A DNA stretch of 64,000 bases from Cyprinodon diabolis (GCA_030533445.1 CM060070.1:21642001-21706000), one strand, 5' to 3'; positions 36,075 through 47,166 are shown, counted from the stretch's first letter. The notes: generated from the letters alone by a model not told the origin. Numbers and translations are program-made.

Positions 36075-36832
36075 TATAGATTATTAAGTTATAGAATACA
36101 TTCTAAAGAAGAAAATTCTGATTTTGGTTAAATATATAAAGGACATTTGTAAACCTCCTAGAGTAAATGAAATCAATATTCAGCCAATAATATCCCACTT
36201 TTATCCTTCTACTCAATTATTGGGTTGTAGCTTGAATTTAAAACATAAACTGTTTGATTACTTCTAAAACTGTATAAAAATGTATAAAAAATATTTTCAC
36301 ATGCCTCCTATGAAAGACATAAAGCACATTTTCAGAAATAAGACCAGAAATGTGGCTGGAAATGGGACTGTAATTTTTTTTATAGCGGCTTGATTATAGA
36401 ACAAAAATTGTTAAAGCAAAAATCTCATAGGAATCAGAAATATAAATTCATGTTCAGTCTTTTCTTTAATAATGTTTGTGATTTTTGAAAAATAAATAAA
36501 TATATCTCAAATGATTTTCCAATCAGAAGCTAATTTTTCTAGCTGCCATTTCACCTAAAATATATCCTTTTTAATAAAAAATATTAATTAGATGGTGTGA
36601 TTCATAAAAATAAAATAAAAAACATCAGAATATTATCGTATTTTTACACTCTGCATATAGGACCAAATTCAGCGTCATTTTATTGACACCTGATTAATCA
36701 CTTGGTAAAAAAACATATAATGAATCAGTTAAAAAAACTGTCAGCAGCTTAATATATAAAGGATCGTGATATGGTATGGATTTGCTGAAGTTTAAGTGAG
36801 AATCAGATTTTGAAAAAAGAATCCAACCTTTC
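36075..36832. other. no gene recognised
   Basis: AT-rich intergenic sequence without conserved frames. Confidence 0.55.
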
Positions 36833-37329
36833 TTTAAAGCTACAGTGTGTAATTTTCAGCGACATCTAACGTCCAGACTGCAGACCGCAGCAACATGAAC
36901 ATCTCCCCCCCACCGCTTCTCCCCCCCAACAGTACGGCGAGCGTTACGGGACAAAATGTCTTCCATGACGTCCGCATCACCTACCTTCTCAAGTGATGAG
37001 GTTTGTTTACATAGATAATTTTACAGATAGTATTTCATTAGTCTGTGTAGGGTATAGATTTCATGTAGACTTAAGATAATAAATATACCCGTAATGGGCG
37101 ATCTCGCAATCGCTAGTTTGTTGGCTCTGCGCTGCCGTAGCGCAAAGATGTCTGCCTCCATGGCTGCGAGACCCGCTCCTATGTAATTATAAATAACGAA
37201 TTCTAAGGCAACGCAAATATTAAGGTTAAGAGGCTGAGCTCGTAGATGATGATAAATAACATAGTTATGTATAATATATAACATTTCTGACTGTATATCC
37301 CTGTAATTATTACACACTGTAGCTTTAAA
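36833..37329. mobile_element. MITE with AAAGCTACAGTGTGTAAT termini
   Basis: Inverted ends TTTAAAGCTACAGTGTGTAA (from 36833) and TTACACACTGTAGCTTTAAA (to 37329) enclose about 500 bp without a transposase. The outermost TTTAAA bases blur the TSD; a TTA/TAA-type target (Harbinger) is possible. The interior is unusually rich in C runs and CpG (36905-36975, 37090-37150). Confidence 0.75.
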
Positions 37330-37640
37330 TACCTGATTGCCCCACAGTTATTGGTGGCAAAGAGACTTTGACTATATTAGAAATTGTAGACTTTTTTTTT
37401 TTGGCGCATACATTTTTAAAGCTTAAGGACAGTCCACTAAAAATGTAAAAAAATCATGTTTGGCAGTTTGATGAAAAAACCTTTTGATGTTAGAGGCTAG
37501 AGGGAATTGGGCTGACTGATGTGAGATGAAAGAAAGACACTAGCAGCTTGAATTATTTGTAACAACCAGGGTTTGAATGATCACTAAAGGTCAAATATTC
37601 AATTCAATTTAATTCAATAATACCTTATTAATCCCAGAGG

Positions 37641-38053
37641 TGTCAGGTTGTGTGGAGGTTTTTAAGAGGACCCAAATGCAGAGACAGAAGCTGAGTTGGT
37701 GTCTTTTCAGATTTAATCAGGAAAAGTGACATCAGAAGCATATATCCAAAATTAACTGATCAAGGAACACAAGAACCAAAAGGGTTGAGGAGGAAATTAA
37801 GGAATAAAAAGAATCCAACAAACAGTAGCTGCAGAGGAGTATAAATACCAAACAAACAAAGAGTGGAGTAGTAAACTGATTGGGAGCAGGTTTGGACAGA
37901 AGGACCTAGAAGGGAGCTAGGGGAGAGGAGACTGACACAAGGGGGCAACAGAGAGTAAAGAAGAAAAACATAAGAACTCAAATTTAATCAGAAAACAACT
38001 AGAAAGACAAAAAATGGAAATGAAAACAATTACCTAGAATAGACAGAATGACA
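37641..38053 (-). mobile_element. solo LTR, minus, same family as 24110-24593
   Basis: In minus orientation it starts TGTCATTCTGTC and ends CACACAACCTGACA. Shared blocks with 24110-24593 include CTCTGTTGCCCCCTTGTGT (a near match there) and CTCTGCATTTGGGTCCTCT near the 3' end. No clear TSD (AGAGG against TGAGT), so its borders or age differ. Confidence 0.65.
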
Positions 38054-39160
38054 TGAGTCAAAGTGTAACTGAAAACTCAAAAAAAAAACTTGAACAGAAC
38101 CAAAAAGTGCAGAATCATAAGAGTCAAATTTTATGGAAATCACAGCTGGAAATTCAGTAATTCATCTTGAAGCATGATAATATGGATGACTGTACAGTGC
38201 ATGATTGATGTTAGCTAACAACAGGTAATTGAGGCTACATCTAAAAGTCTGGACAATAACAAATAAGAGTAAGCTGCCCTGTCTGATGAGTAGGAGGTTT
38301 CAGCAGTGGCTTAAGACTGTCTTGGTTTAGTTCCCCATTAAATGGGATTTATGCTCCTTTGTATTAATGTTCATGCTGGTGGTGTAATGATGTGGGGGAC
38401 ATTTTCTTAACTGTTGGTTCTAAATTGTAGCTTTTTTAAAGTCTCTATTGCCTCTACACCATTGGAATGCTTCCAATTCCTTTTTTAATGGTACAACGAA
38501 CTTTTATATGCAAAACGGGGCAATAGATTGACAATTTGCATTTTTTACTTTCACCAATCACAAAGAGATGCTAATGTTTTAAATACAGTTCTGATTTAAT
38601 TTCTAGTGAGTCTCCCATGCATCCTGCAGAGCAAAAGGTTATCTGCACCGGTTACAGTGCTTGGAAAAAGCAGGGATTGCTATGTCTTGGAATGCTCCAG
38701 TCAGGTAGGTCTCCTGGCATTACTCTGACAGATTAACAAGCATTCTCTGCCTAGTATATTAAAAGTTCATGTCAAGTAGTAAGCACAGAGAGTGAACGTT
38801 TGCTGCCCTGGTCATTATTGTGCTATTGATTGTCTGTTTTATTATGAGTGCAGCTCCTTGTTTTGGCAGTACCATTTTTTGAGTCAGCAGTCCATAGCCT
38901 CGGACTGACAGAAAGAAACTCAAAACTTGACAGCAGGAATCGTTTATATTTGTGTAACAGACAGATGGAAAAAGAAAAAGAAATACACAGTGGTAGACCT
39001 ATGTGCATGCTGACGTCTTGCTACTGGGTGACACCTTTTAGGTAAAGAACTACCAGACCCATGGTCAGTATAGGAGCTTAAGTTCTTAAGCAATTAATTT
39101 TTCTAATTGTTCTCAAGGCAAACAATATGTGTTACTAGAAGGACCAGTAATACTCTGGCT
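38054..39160. other. no gene; traces of Tc1
   Basis: GCTGGTGGTGTAATGATGTG at about 38374 followed by GGGGGACATTTTCTT resembles the GGGGVMVWGIFSW coding block of the DD36E-type Tc1 at 17046. The rest is unassigned. Confidence 0.4.
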
Positions 39161-39544
39161 CAACTCAACTAAACTTTATTTATAGAGCCCTTTAAAACAA
39201 CCCCAGCTGCCACAAAGTGCTGTAAATACCAAGAAAAGTTTAAAACCTGAGACAGGATCATAATGCTTATTAACAATTGCACCATTGTGAAGCCTTAGTT
39301 TTTGTCATTTATTAAACTGCAGTAAGTTGTTGCAAGGCTTTCTCGTATAGTGGGTATATAAAAAAAAATAGTATTATCTGTTTGCAATATGAATAACTGG
39401 CTATCTCATAACTATAAGACTAATTGGTAGATCAAAGTACTGAGTTTGGGAAGCAATCAGGATGATTTAAAAAAAAGAAAACATTTTATTTCTAACTTCA
39501 AGCCAAAATTTCTAAAAAAATCCCTTTTTTGTATTAGCCTTAAG

Positions 39545-39752
39545 GAATATTCTAATTTTGTGACACACAGAATTTTGGATTTTCATTTGTTGCCACTTCA
39601 AATCATCAAAATTAAATGAAATAAACATTTGAATGCATCAGTCTGTGTGCAATGAATAAATATAATGTACAAGTTACACCTTTTGAATGCAATTACTGAA
39701 ATAAATCAAGTTTTTCAAAATATTCTAATTTACTGGCCTTTACCTGTAATCA
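39545..39752. mobile_element. solo Tc1-type terminal repeat
   Basis: Resembles the right TIR of Tc1 B: both contain TTTTCATTTGTTG, then ATCATCAAAATTAAA, AATAAACAT, AATTACTGAAAT and end in a CCTG-TA junction. Many substitutions show it is an older relative. No transposase or partner TIR was found. It directly abuts the Rex1-like fragment. Confidence 0.7.
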
Positions 39753-40073
39753 AGTTCTCGATATGCTTGAGAATAGCAGAGAGGATCATCGGGGCTCCTC
39801 TTCCCTCCATTAAAGACATTTCATCCCAGCGCTGCGTGTCCAGAGCCCGTAACATCATCGATGACCCCTCACACCTCCACCATGGAATTTTCTCCCTGCT
39901 GCCCTTTTGGAAGAAGCTCGGCAGCATCCACTGCGGTACCAACAGATTCTGCAACAGCTTCTTGCCCACCGCCATAAGATTGCTAAACTGTTGAAAAAAA
40001 CTCTAAATCAAGTCACAGACTCTGCATCAAACTGTAAACACCCAACCAAAATACTGCATATTTGCAACATATA

Positions 40074-40275
40074 CAGGTGCTGGTCATAAAATTAGAATAT
40101 CATGAAAAAGTAGATTGATTTCAGTAATTCCATTTAAAAAGTGAAACTTGTATATTATATTCATACATTACATACAAACTCATATATTTCAGATGTTTAT
40201 TTTGTTTAATTTTGATGATTACAAATGACAACAAATGAAAATCTCAAATTCATCATATCAGAAAATTAGAATATT
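40074..40275 (+). repeat. Tc1 B left TIR (202 bp)
   Basis: Identical to the inverse of 41484-41685 as far as read. Confidence 0.95.
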
Positions 40276-40392
40276 GTGAAAAGGTTCAAAATTGATGGCC
40301 CCTGGTGCCACACTCTAATCAGCTAATTAACTCAAACCACCTGCAAAAGCCTTTAAATGGTCTTTCAGTCTAGTTCTATAGGCTACACAATC

Positions 40393-41397
40393 ATGGGGAA
40401 GACTGCTGACTTGACAGTTGTCCAAAAGACGACCATCGACACCTTGCACAAGGAGGGCAAGACACAAAAGGTCATCGCTAAAGAGGCTGGCTGTTCACAG
40501 AGCTCAGTGTCCAAGCACATTAATAGAGAGGCGAAGGGAAGGAAAAGATGTGGTCGAAAAAAGTGTACAAGCAAGAGAGATAACCGCACCCTGGAGAGGA
40601 TTGTGAAACAAAACCCATTCAAAAATGTGGGGGAGATTCACAAAGAGTGGACTGCAGCTGGAGTGAGTGCTTCAAGAACCACCACACATAGACGTATGAA
40701 AGACATGGGTTTCTGCTGTCGCATTCCTTGTGTCAAGCCGCTCTTGAACCACAGACAGCGTCAGAAGCTTCTTGCCTGGGCTAAAGAGAAACAGGACTGG
40801 ACTGCTGGTGAGTGGTCCAAAGTCATGTTCTCTGATGAAAGTAAATTTTGCATTTCCTTTGGAAATCAAGGTCCCAGAGTCTGGAGGAAAAGAAGAGAGG
40901 CACTTCATCCACGTTGCTTGAAGTCCAGTGTAAAGTTTCCACAGTCAGTGATGGTTTGGGGTGCCATGTCATCTGCTGGTGTTGGTCCATTGTGTTTTCT
41001 GAGGTCCAGGGTCAACGCAGCCACATACCAGGAAGTTTTAGAGCACTTCATGCTTCCTGCAGCTGACCAACTTTTTGGAGATGCAGATTTCATTTTCCAA
41101 CAGGACTTGGCACCTGCACACAGTGCCAAAGCTACCAGTACCTGGTTGAAGGACCATGGTATCCCTGTTCTTAATTGGCCAGCAAACTCTCCTGACCTTA
41201 ACCCCATAGAAAATCTATGGGGTATTGTGAAGAAGAAGATGCAATACACCAGACCCAACAATTCAGAAGAGCTAAAAGCCACTATTAGAGCAACCTGGGC
41301 TATCATAACACCTGAGCAGTGCCACAGACTGATCGACTCCATGCCACGCCGCATTGCTGCAGTAATACAGGCCAAAGGAGGCCCAACTAAATACTGA
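40393..41397 (+). CDS. Tc1 transposase B, intact 334 aa
   Basis: Cut-and-paste transposase. I chose the start at 40393 (MGKTADLTVVQKTTIDTLHK) because fish relatives begin MGK; an in-frame Met at 40357 would add 12 residues with no similarity. The N-terminal part (about 1-110) holds the bipartite helix-turn-helix (KVIAKEAGCSQSSVSKHI) and a basic GRKRCGRKKC segment that may act as AT-hook or nuclear signal. Catalytic residues are D148 (MFSDESKF), D238 (FQQDLAPAHS) and E273 ([11 protein letters not shown]), with 34 residues between the last two. The VMVWGAMS motif keeps Trp, unlike Tc1 A. It ends KGGPTKY. Length, catalytic triad and flawless TIRs make it a candidate active element. Confidence 0.96.
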   Translation: MGKTADLTVVQKTTIDTLHKEGKTQKVIAKEAGCSQSSVSKHINREAKGRKRCGRKKCTSKRDNRTLERIVKQNPFKNVGEIHKEWTAAGVSASRTTTHRRMKDMGFCCRIPCVKPLLNHRQRQKLLAWAKEKQDWTAGEWSKVMFSDESKFCISFGNQGPRVWRKRREALHPRCLKSSVKFPQSVMVWGAMSSAGVGPLCFLRSRVNAATYQEVLEHFMLPAADQLFGDADFIFQQDLAPAHSAKATSTWLKDHGIPVLNWPANSPDLNPIENLWGIVKKKMQYTRPNNSEELKATIRATWAIITPEQCHRLIDSMPRRIAAVIQAKGGPTKY

Positions 41398-41483
41398 GTG
41401 CTGTACATGCTCATACTTTTCATGTTCATACTTTTCAGTTGGCCAACATTTCTATAAATCCTTTGTTTTTATTGGTCTTCAGT

Positions 41484-41685
41484 AATATTCTAATTTTCTG
41501 ATATGATGAATTTGAGATTTTCATTTGTTGTCATTTGTAATCATCAAAATTAAACAAAATAAACATCTGAAATATATGAGTTTGTATGTAATGTATGAAT
41601 ATAATATACAAGTTTCACTTTTTAAATGGAATTACTGAAATCAATCTACTTTTTCATGATATTCTAATTTTATGACCAGCACCTG
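41484..41685 (-). repeat. Tc1 B right TIR (202 bp)
   Basis: Inverse partner of 40074-40275, 86 bp past the transposase stop. Confidence 0.95.
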
Positions 41686-41915
41686 TATATTTGTCTTGAA
41701 ATGCTCTTAACTTCCGTATTTTTGCATTTCGCATCATGTTTCTTCTTCCGCACTGTTTACACGGTTTACATTTGATCACTGCTGCACTTAATGAAATATT
41801 TATTTCACTGTAAAGCTGCTGCTCATTTACTTTCGAAAAGTTGTACAAAATGAAAATTCGCTTTGTATACACTACCTGTATACAAAATGACAATAAAAGT
41901 TGTCTAAGTCTAACT

Positions 41916-44570
41916 CATACATCCATTTTAATCAAAGTAGCAGTCATGTAAAATGGGACTGTTTAACTGAAATAATGGTGTGAATATTTGTGTCCACTCT
42001 AAGTCATGAGGTTATTTTCATTCAGTGTTGGAAGACAAGTAAACTATAACAATGTTTTGTCCTTGACTCTTAGTGTGTATCTTGGTGCAGATTTATTTAT
42101 ACAGTTGTGCTTGAAATTTTACATACCCTTCCATTAAAGACAGGACAAAAGAAAAATCTCAATAAGCCAGGATTGAGATACTCATTAACAATTACGCCAT
42201 TGTAAGGCCTTTGATTTGGTTATTTATTAAGTTCTAGTAAAATATTGCAAGTTACAAGTTTGCTTCTTCTCTATACCTGATAAGATTAATAATTTAGGAT
42301 ATTTAACTCAGTTCTCCATTGTACATAATCTATTGTTCAAAGTGTAATTACAACACTAGTCATTCATTTTTTGCTTTTTATTTATTCATGTCGTTATTTA
42401 TTGATGAAGTGTGGACTTGCACTGCATTGATCTGAGGTTGCACATGGCTGCTGCCAGGCTCTCTGCCGTGATGAGAACGCTGAGACAGCACAGAGTTGAA
42501 GAAAATGGTAACACAATCACCAAAGCCAGTGTTCTGTCAGCCCCAAGCCCTGTCACCCATTTTAAAGTAATTGGTTTATGATTTATTGAAACGTGTAAGT
42601 CTGTAATCACCCAAACCTATTTCTTTGTAATTATGAACTCTCAGCTTTGTTCAGCACAATGGGTGATTATGAGGCGCAGACTTGTTTTTATCGTATGTTC
42701 GGGGAATATATTGTATATTGTAATATATACTTTATTTGATTTATTGCTGTGGCTGCTCCATTAAATCCCAGTAATAACATTCTTGTGTGCTTTTACAAGC
42801 TGCAATTGGCAGAGGGCTCTACTCTGTCCTTATCCCAATTGTTGCCAGCGCAAACAATGTTGCTATGGGGGACTCAAGTCCAAGACACTATAAATACTTT
42901 CTACGCCAGCCGAACTGCTGTTAACTTTGGTAAACAACTACTGATTATATAGATCTATATCGTAAACAATGCTTAGGTTGCAGTCATAAAAGGGAATATT
43001 TTATACTTTTTAGTTTCTCAGTAAGAACTACAAACCTTTTCTTCTGAGATAAGAAGGGAAACTTTCCACAATGAAGCAAGCATGAAAAGAACAAGCTTTA
43101 AATGGAAAAAATCAGCATCACTGAAGCATTTGACTGCTCTGTTAGAAAGACCCCAGGTGTGCATGGTGGTAATTGTCTCCCATGATTTCCATGGAAACCA
43201 CAGCAAAACAAGGACTCACAGTCATTCAGAAAAACTGATTAGTTAACAAGAATCAAGTTTATGCGACAGTCCTGCTCACTGTAAAGCATGAGTCTTCACC
43301 CTGTGAAGCAATTAGTATGCAGCCTGTTTTTAGCGGTGACATCAGGGAATTAGTGGCATCCTGGTGTTTTTTAATCCCTTATGAGAGCCCTGGACTTATA
43401 AAAAATGAGACAAGGTTGATAAATGGTTTGATCGGTTTAATGAACCATCAGCCACAGAGGATCAGATTTTTTAGTGATTGCATATTTATTTGCACATTTT
43501 CCCTCCTCTCTGCAGGGTGCTTCATACTTATTAATATCTCTGTATATATGTTTTGGCAACACTCAGTCGTTCTCAGTGGTTTCTCACTGGTATGTAGCTC
43601 CAAAGAAAAAAAGGATGGCATTTGCAGTTATGTATGAAACGTGATGTTTTCTTTGATTTAAAAAGGACATGACCTGTTGATTTTATTTTTATTTGTTTAA
43701 TATCTTTACAGCATGCCAGTTACTCTTTGTCATGCCTGCGTTATTTATGACACTTTAACTTCCCTTCAAAATAAATAAATGTTACGTACACTACTCGAGT
43801 TAAGGGGGGATGGCACCCCCCTTAAAAAATCTTAAAAATCATGCCCCCTCTTAAATGACCATCCCCTGTGAGATTTTATTACTTAATGTGTACAATCTAT
43901 ACTATATATTAACAGTAATGGCAATAATATTCCCGTTTTAACATTTGGCGGGCTGTGGGCTTATGAGTAGCCTGAGCAAAATAAATAAACTCAAAGAAGT
44001 GGTCTACCATGACTATGAAGCTGACCCCAGTGGGAAATTTGTCCTCTGCATTTGAAACTAACTATATAGGGGCAGTGATAGCCATGCCAGTCCAGGGACT
44101 GACTGCAGTTCCACTGTAAGGTGCGTTGGTCAAGGTCAATGACCGGCGTACCTGACATGTAACAACCATACCATGCATATTGCTCCAAAAAATTATTAAA
44201 ATAAAGCCACCATTCCCCTTCTTTCTTTTACCACTAGACTTCTGGTTACGTCACCTTTCCCTCAGTTATGTGCTATTTATTAGCTGGTAACTAGCAGTAC
44301 AGACTGTTTGAATATGAAGGAGTAATTTTCGTAGAAAGAGGACACAGCGCTTGAAAACTGTGCCTCATGAAAAGCTAATGGTTACCATATAATCTGCTAC
44401 CTGGAACAGTGATACAGCATGTTCTCTCCTCTTATGTCAGATACTGTTACACCGACACATTGGTTTAGCAAATCAGGGGTGATGTAGGCGTATCAGGTTG
44501 CCCATCTGCTTTACACAGTTACTTTAGTGGCTAAAGCAGAAGGTCAAAGGACCATGCAAGGTATTTAACT
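41916..44570. other. no gene; possible solo Tc1 end at 42103-42270
   Basis: CAGTTGTGCTTGAAATTTTA followed by CATACCC (about 42101-42127) resembles a Tc1-type terminus (CAGTTGTGCT...TTTACATACCC). No partner end was found. The rest shows no conserved frame. Confidence 0.45.
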
Positions 44571-44778
44571 AGTATGTGTAATGACTACAAACACAGATGA
44601 CCCAAAATTCCAGCCAGACACGAATGGATAGCTTTAAAAGGTTTATTGATTCTGTGGGAAAACTGCATGCCACCAGCAACAGGAACTCCTGGGGACAGAG
44701 AGATGGGTTAGTGGCTGTGATGAGTTAAGGATGAGTAAAAAAAAAAAAAAACACCTGAAGAAAAACGCCTCTAACCTT

Positions 44779-45268
44779 CAAATCAAATCAAATCAAATTT
44801 ATTTGTATGGCCCTTTACAATAGCCAAATGGTACCCAAAGTGCTTTACAACAAAGCCATAAAACAATACATAACACATATAAAACATACAGATACAATTA
44901 AAAGTGCTGTAGTGGTGCAGTGCAGCAGAACATTAAAAGCCTTCCAGAGGTGCATAGAAAGGAGCACACAGAAAGAGGACATCTAAGAGACAGTATTATC
45001 CTAGTCAGAATTAAATTCTAATTTAAAAAAGGTCAGTTTTAAGCTTTTTTAAAAAAAAGGCTGAGGTCAGTAGTGGTGCGGATGTCAGGGGGTAGTTTGT
45101 TCCACAGTCTGGGAGCAGCGACGGCAACAGAACGATCGCTCCACTGTTTGAGTCTTGACCTAGGGACCTCTAACAGAAGCTGACCCGAGGAGCGTAAAGC
45201 TCTGCCACAATTGCGAAAAGTTAAAATCTCAGACAAGTAAGAGGGGGCCAACCCAGATGGTGCTTCAA
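44779..45268 (-). pseudogene. L2-type LINE ORF2 C-terminal fragment and tail
   Basis: Minus-strand 45039-45251 encodes MAPSYLSEILTF, GRALRSSGQLLLEVPRSRLK and VAVAAPRLWNKLPPDIR, the C-terminal signature after the RT in L2-type LINEs. Downstream on this strand are a short UTR and an (ATTTG)n tail at 44780-44800. It is heavily 5'-truncated and abuts the Gypsy element on its 5' side. Confidence 0.8.
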
Positions 45269-45285
45269 ACCCCTTTTGTGGTTCC

Positions 45286-46205
45286 TGTTGGGATCCTGAG
45301 GCTTGCCCACCAGAGGGCGCTGAGGATCCTCTTCTGTTATATGTTTTCTCTCAGGAACTTGGGTTACTGTTGGGATCTAGAGAGCTACCATCTGTCTTCA
45401 GCAGAGAGCGCTGTGGGTCTCCTGGGCTGGAGCCCTCCAGCACACCTGAAGCTCATCAGCCCATCAGGAGACCTTCCTACATAAGCAGCAGCCAGACCTT
45501 CCTTCTACGCCGCAGTGTTGATCAAGTTTGGTTAGCGAAACCTGAGCCTCTGTTAATAGAATCCTAGTAGACTCTAGAGAGAAACTAGATTCTAACCTGC
45601 CTCTGTCTTCTCTGCCTCATAGGAAACCTGAACGAAGTCTGAAGCTCTTGATGAGCTTAGTCTGGAAACCTGCCTGCCTGCCCAAGGAAGCCAAACCAGA
45701 AGACATCAGTCTGGATTCCTCCAACAGCTCTCAAGGAAGAGCTAGGAAACCAAGTCAAAGTCTGAAACTCACGAGTCAGAAGCTAGACGCTGCTGCCGCT
45801 GAGCTCCCTGCTGAATCTACAGTCTCTGGACCCCCAACAGCTCTCAAGGAAGAGCTAGGAAAACTTAACCCAAGTCTGAGACTCTCTAGCCAGAAGCTAG
45901 ACGCTGCTGCTGCTGAGTTCTCTGCTACTTCCACATTCTCTGGACCCAACCGGTTCCCCATCTCAAGGATCTGTCAGAACCACTTCAAGGTACATTCAGA
46001 AATTACTCACTCGTCAAACCTTCTAACTGCCTGGCTAATCAAACTCTCCATTTCTCCAGATATCAGTGATCCCAGTCCCGGACCTGTACCAGAACCAGTC
46101 CGTTTTTCTCTGTGTGTTTTCCACAATAAATAATATTGTTAAACTTTTACTCCGTCTCCAGAGGTGTTCTGCATGTGGGTTTAGTCCCATAAGCCAATCA
46201 TGACA
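45286..46205 (+). repeat. Gypsy 5' LTR with doubled start and tandem repeat
   Basis: TGTTGGGATC occurs twice, at 45286 and again at 45368. The flanking GTTCC TSD supports 45286 as the outer end, while related solo LTRs start like 45368. Inside, 45721-45833 and 45834-45946 are tandem copies of a 113-bp unit starting CCAACAGCTCTCAAGGAAGA. The LTR ends CCAATCATGACA, with AATAAA at about 46126. Confidence 0.8.
45648..46133 (+). CDS. open frame inside Gypsy LTR, unknown product
   Basis: A 161-codon frame in the LTR, ending just at the AATAAA region. It contains PACLPKEAKPEDISLDSS, two copies of a SQKLDAAAAE segment from the 113-bp tandem repeat (113 is not a multiple of three, yet both copies stay readable through a local length difference), and AWLIKLSISPDISDPSPGP. 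The same segments appear in frame in the minus-strand frame of the solo LTR at 21743-22261. No known domain. Function unknown; it may be non-coding. Confidence 0.3.
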   Translation: MMSLVWKPACLPKEAKPEDISLDSSNSSQGRARKPSQSLKLTSQKLDAAAAELPAESTVSGPPTALKEELGKLNPSLRLSSQKLDAAAAEFSATSTFSGPNRFPISRICQNHFKVHSEITHSSNLLTAWLIKLSISPDISDPSPGPVPEPVRFSLCVFHNK

Positions 46206-46895
46206 GAACACTGCGGCCATTCACAAAACCCAGCGGATCACCTCCGGAGGAGGCTTGAGGAACAAGCTGCCCAGATCCAAGAACAAGTACAAGTCATCTG
46301 TGAGTTAAGAACGTATATTGAATGTCGGAACCAAGGTATACAGGAATGCGCCAACTACTACAGAAGCGCTAACACAACGCCAGCTCAGTTTCCGGTTCCA
46401 GAGCCCGTTTCGTCACTTCCGGAATTCCGTCCGTCACTTCTGGTTCCAGTGCCGCTTCTCAGGTCAAAATCTGCTCCGTCACTTCCTGAGTTCCGTCCCC
46501 CACTTCCTGAAAGGTTTTCTGGTATATCTAGTCATTATAAAGGATTTTTGCTTCAATGCAAATTGTTTTTTGAACTTTCTCCGTCCAATTTCCCTAGTGA
46601 TGAGACAAAAATAGCCTTCATTCTCTCACGTTTATCAGGAAAGGCCCGCAAATGGGCTAAGACCAGTTATTCTTCAAGACCCAGAATTTCATGTACATTT
46701 GAGCATTTTTTAGAGGATTTCTCTCTAGCCTTTTCTGAGTCCACTAAAACTCAGCCCAGTCCAGTCCATATCTGCCCAGTCCAGTCCAGTTTAGTCCAGT
46801 CCAGCTCAGTCCAGTCCAGCTCTGTACAGCCCCGTTCAGTCCACTTCTGCACAGTTCAGTCCAGTTCAGCCATCACTTACATGACCGCCAGCTAG
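46200..46895 (+). CDS. Gypsy gag-like protein, truncated
   Basis: The ATG at 46200 overlaps the last bases of the LTR (CATGACA). The 231-codon frame starts MTEHCGHSQNPADHLRRRLE with a probable coiled-coil (EEQAAQIQEQVQVICELRTY). After a proline-rich linker with repeated SLPEFRP units, the retrotransposon-gag capsid segment follows: PERFSGISSHYKGFLLQCKL, FPSDETKIAFILSRLSGKA and KWAKTSY. From about 46750 it passes into a degenerate CAGTCCAGTC minisatellite that encodes only Ser/Val/Gln repeats, and stops. No zinc knuckle or protease follows, so this is the N-terminal part of a Gag that lost its remainder. Confidence 0.75.
   Translation: MTEHCGHSQNPADHLRRRLEEQAAQIQEQVQVICELRTYIECRNQGIQECANYYRSANTTPAQFPVPEPVSSLPEFRPSLLVPVPLLRSKSAPSLPEFRPPLPERFSGISSHYKGFLLQCKLFFELSPSNFPSDETKIAFILSRLSGKARKWAKTSYSSRPRISCTFEHFLEDFSLAFSESTKTQPSPVHICPVQSSLVQSSSVQSSSVQPRSVHFCTVQSSSAITYMTAS
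46750..46870 (+). repeat. CAGTCCAGTC minisatellite in gag
   Basis: Degenerate 5- and 10-bp units of CAGTC/CAGCTC fill this stretch and replace the normal 3' part of gag. Confidence 0.85.
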
Positions 46896-47069
46896 CACCA
46901 TCCGTGAATAGGCTTAAAATCAAACCAACTAATTCAACTCCTATGACTGTTAGCATTTCAGCTAAACCAGCACCTGAACCCTATTGCACACCAGTTAACC
47001 TTTTCTCTCAGTCAGTCTCTGGACCTATTAGCCCTGCTCCTAACGAACCCCGACTTAAGAGACGGCGGC

Positions 47070-47165
47070 GCCGTAAGCCAGCTCTGAGCCGTCTAGAGAC
47101 CCCTGAACCAGCTCTGAGCCGTCTGGAGACCCCTGAGCCGGTTCTGAGCCGTCTAAAGACCCCTG
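47070..47165 (+). repeat. three tandem 30-bp units in Gypsy internal part
   Basis: Units of CTGAGCCGTCTAGAGACCCC type repeat three times, encoding ALSRLETPEP repeats in the frame 46904-47350, and end exactly where the 3' LTR segment begins. Confidence 0.85.
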
Positions 47166-47166
47166 A

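Larger units (their letters stand above)
40074..41685 (+). mobile_element. complete Tc1 transposon B (1612 bp)
   Basis: Starts CAGGTGCTGGTCATAAAATT and ends in its inverse, flanked by TA at 40072-40073 and 41686-41687. TIRs are 40074-40275 and 41484-41685, 202 bp, with no mismatch found. The transposase frame is open. It inserted into the 3' UTR of a Rex1-like LINE fragment, so it is younger than that copy. It is a different lineage from Tc1 A. Confidence 0.96.
39764..41915 (+). mobile_element. Rex1-like LINE 3' fragment, split by Tc1 B
   Basis: The left part (39764-40073) encodes [34 protein letters not shown] and FLPTAIRLL, matching the C terminus of the LINE at 31280-32389. The right part (41688-41915) resumes the UTR (GCACTGTTTACACGGTTTAC, then a GACAATAAAAG and TCTAAG tail). 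The two parts join exactly when Tc1 B and one TA are removed. Confidence 0.85.

Noticed and set aside
40905..41429. 174-codon minus frame opposite the Tc1 B transposase
   Set aside because: Antisense shadow of the real transposase.
42398..42610. Minus-strand 70-codon frame
   Set aside because: No recognisable family, and no splice or start context.
43790..43880. Short inverted G/C-run segment (GGGGGG...CCCCCC)
   Set aside because: Short imperfect pairing, explained by low complexity; no termini.
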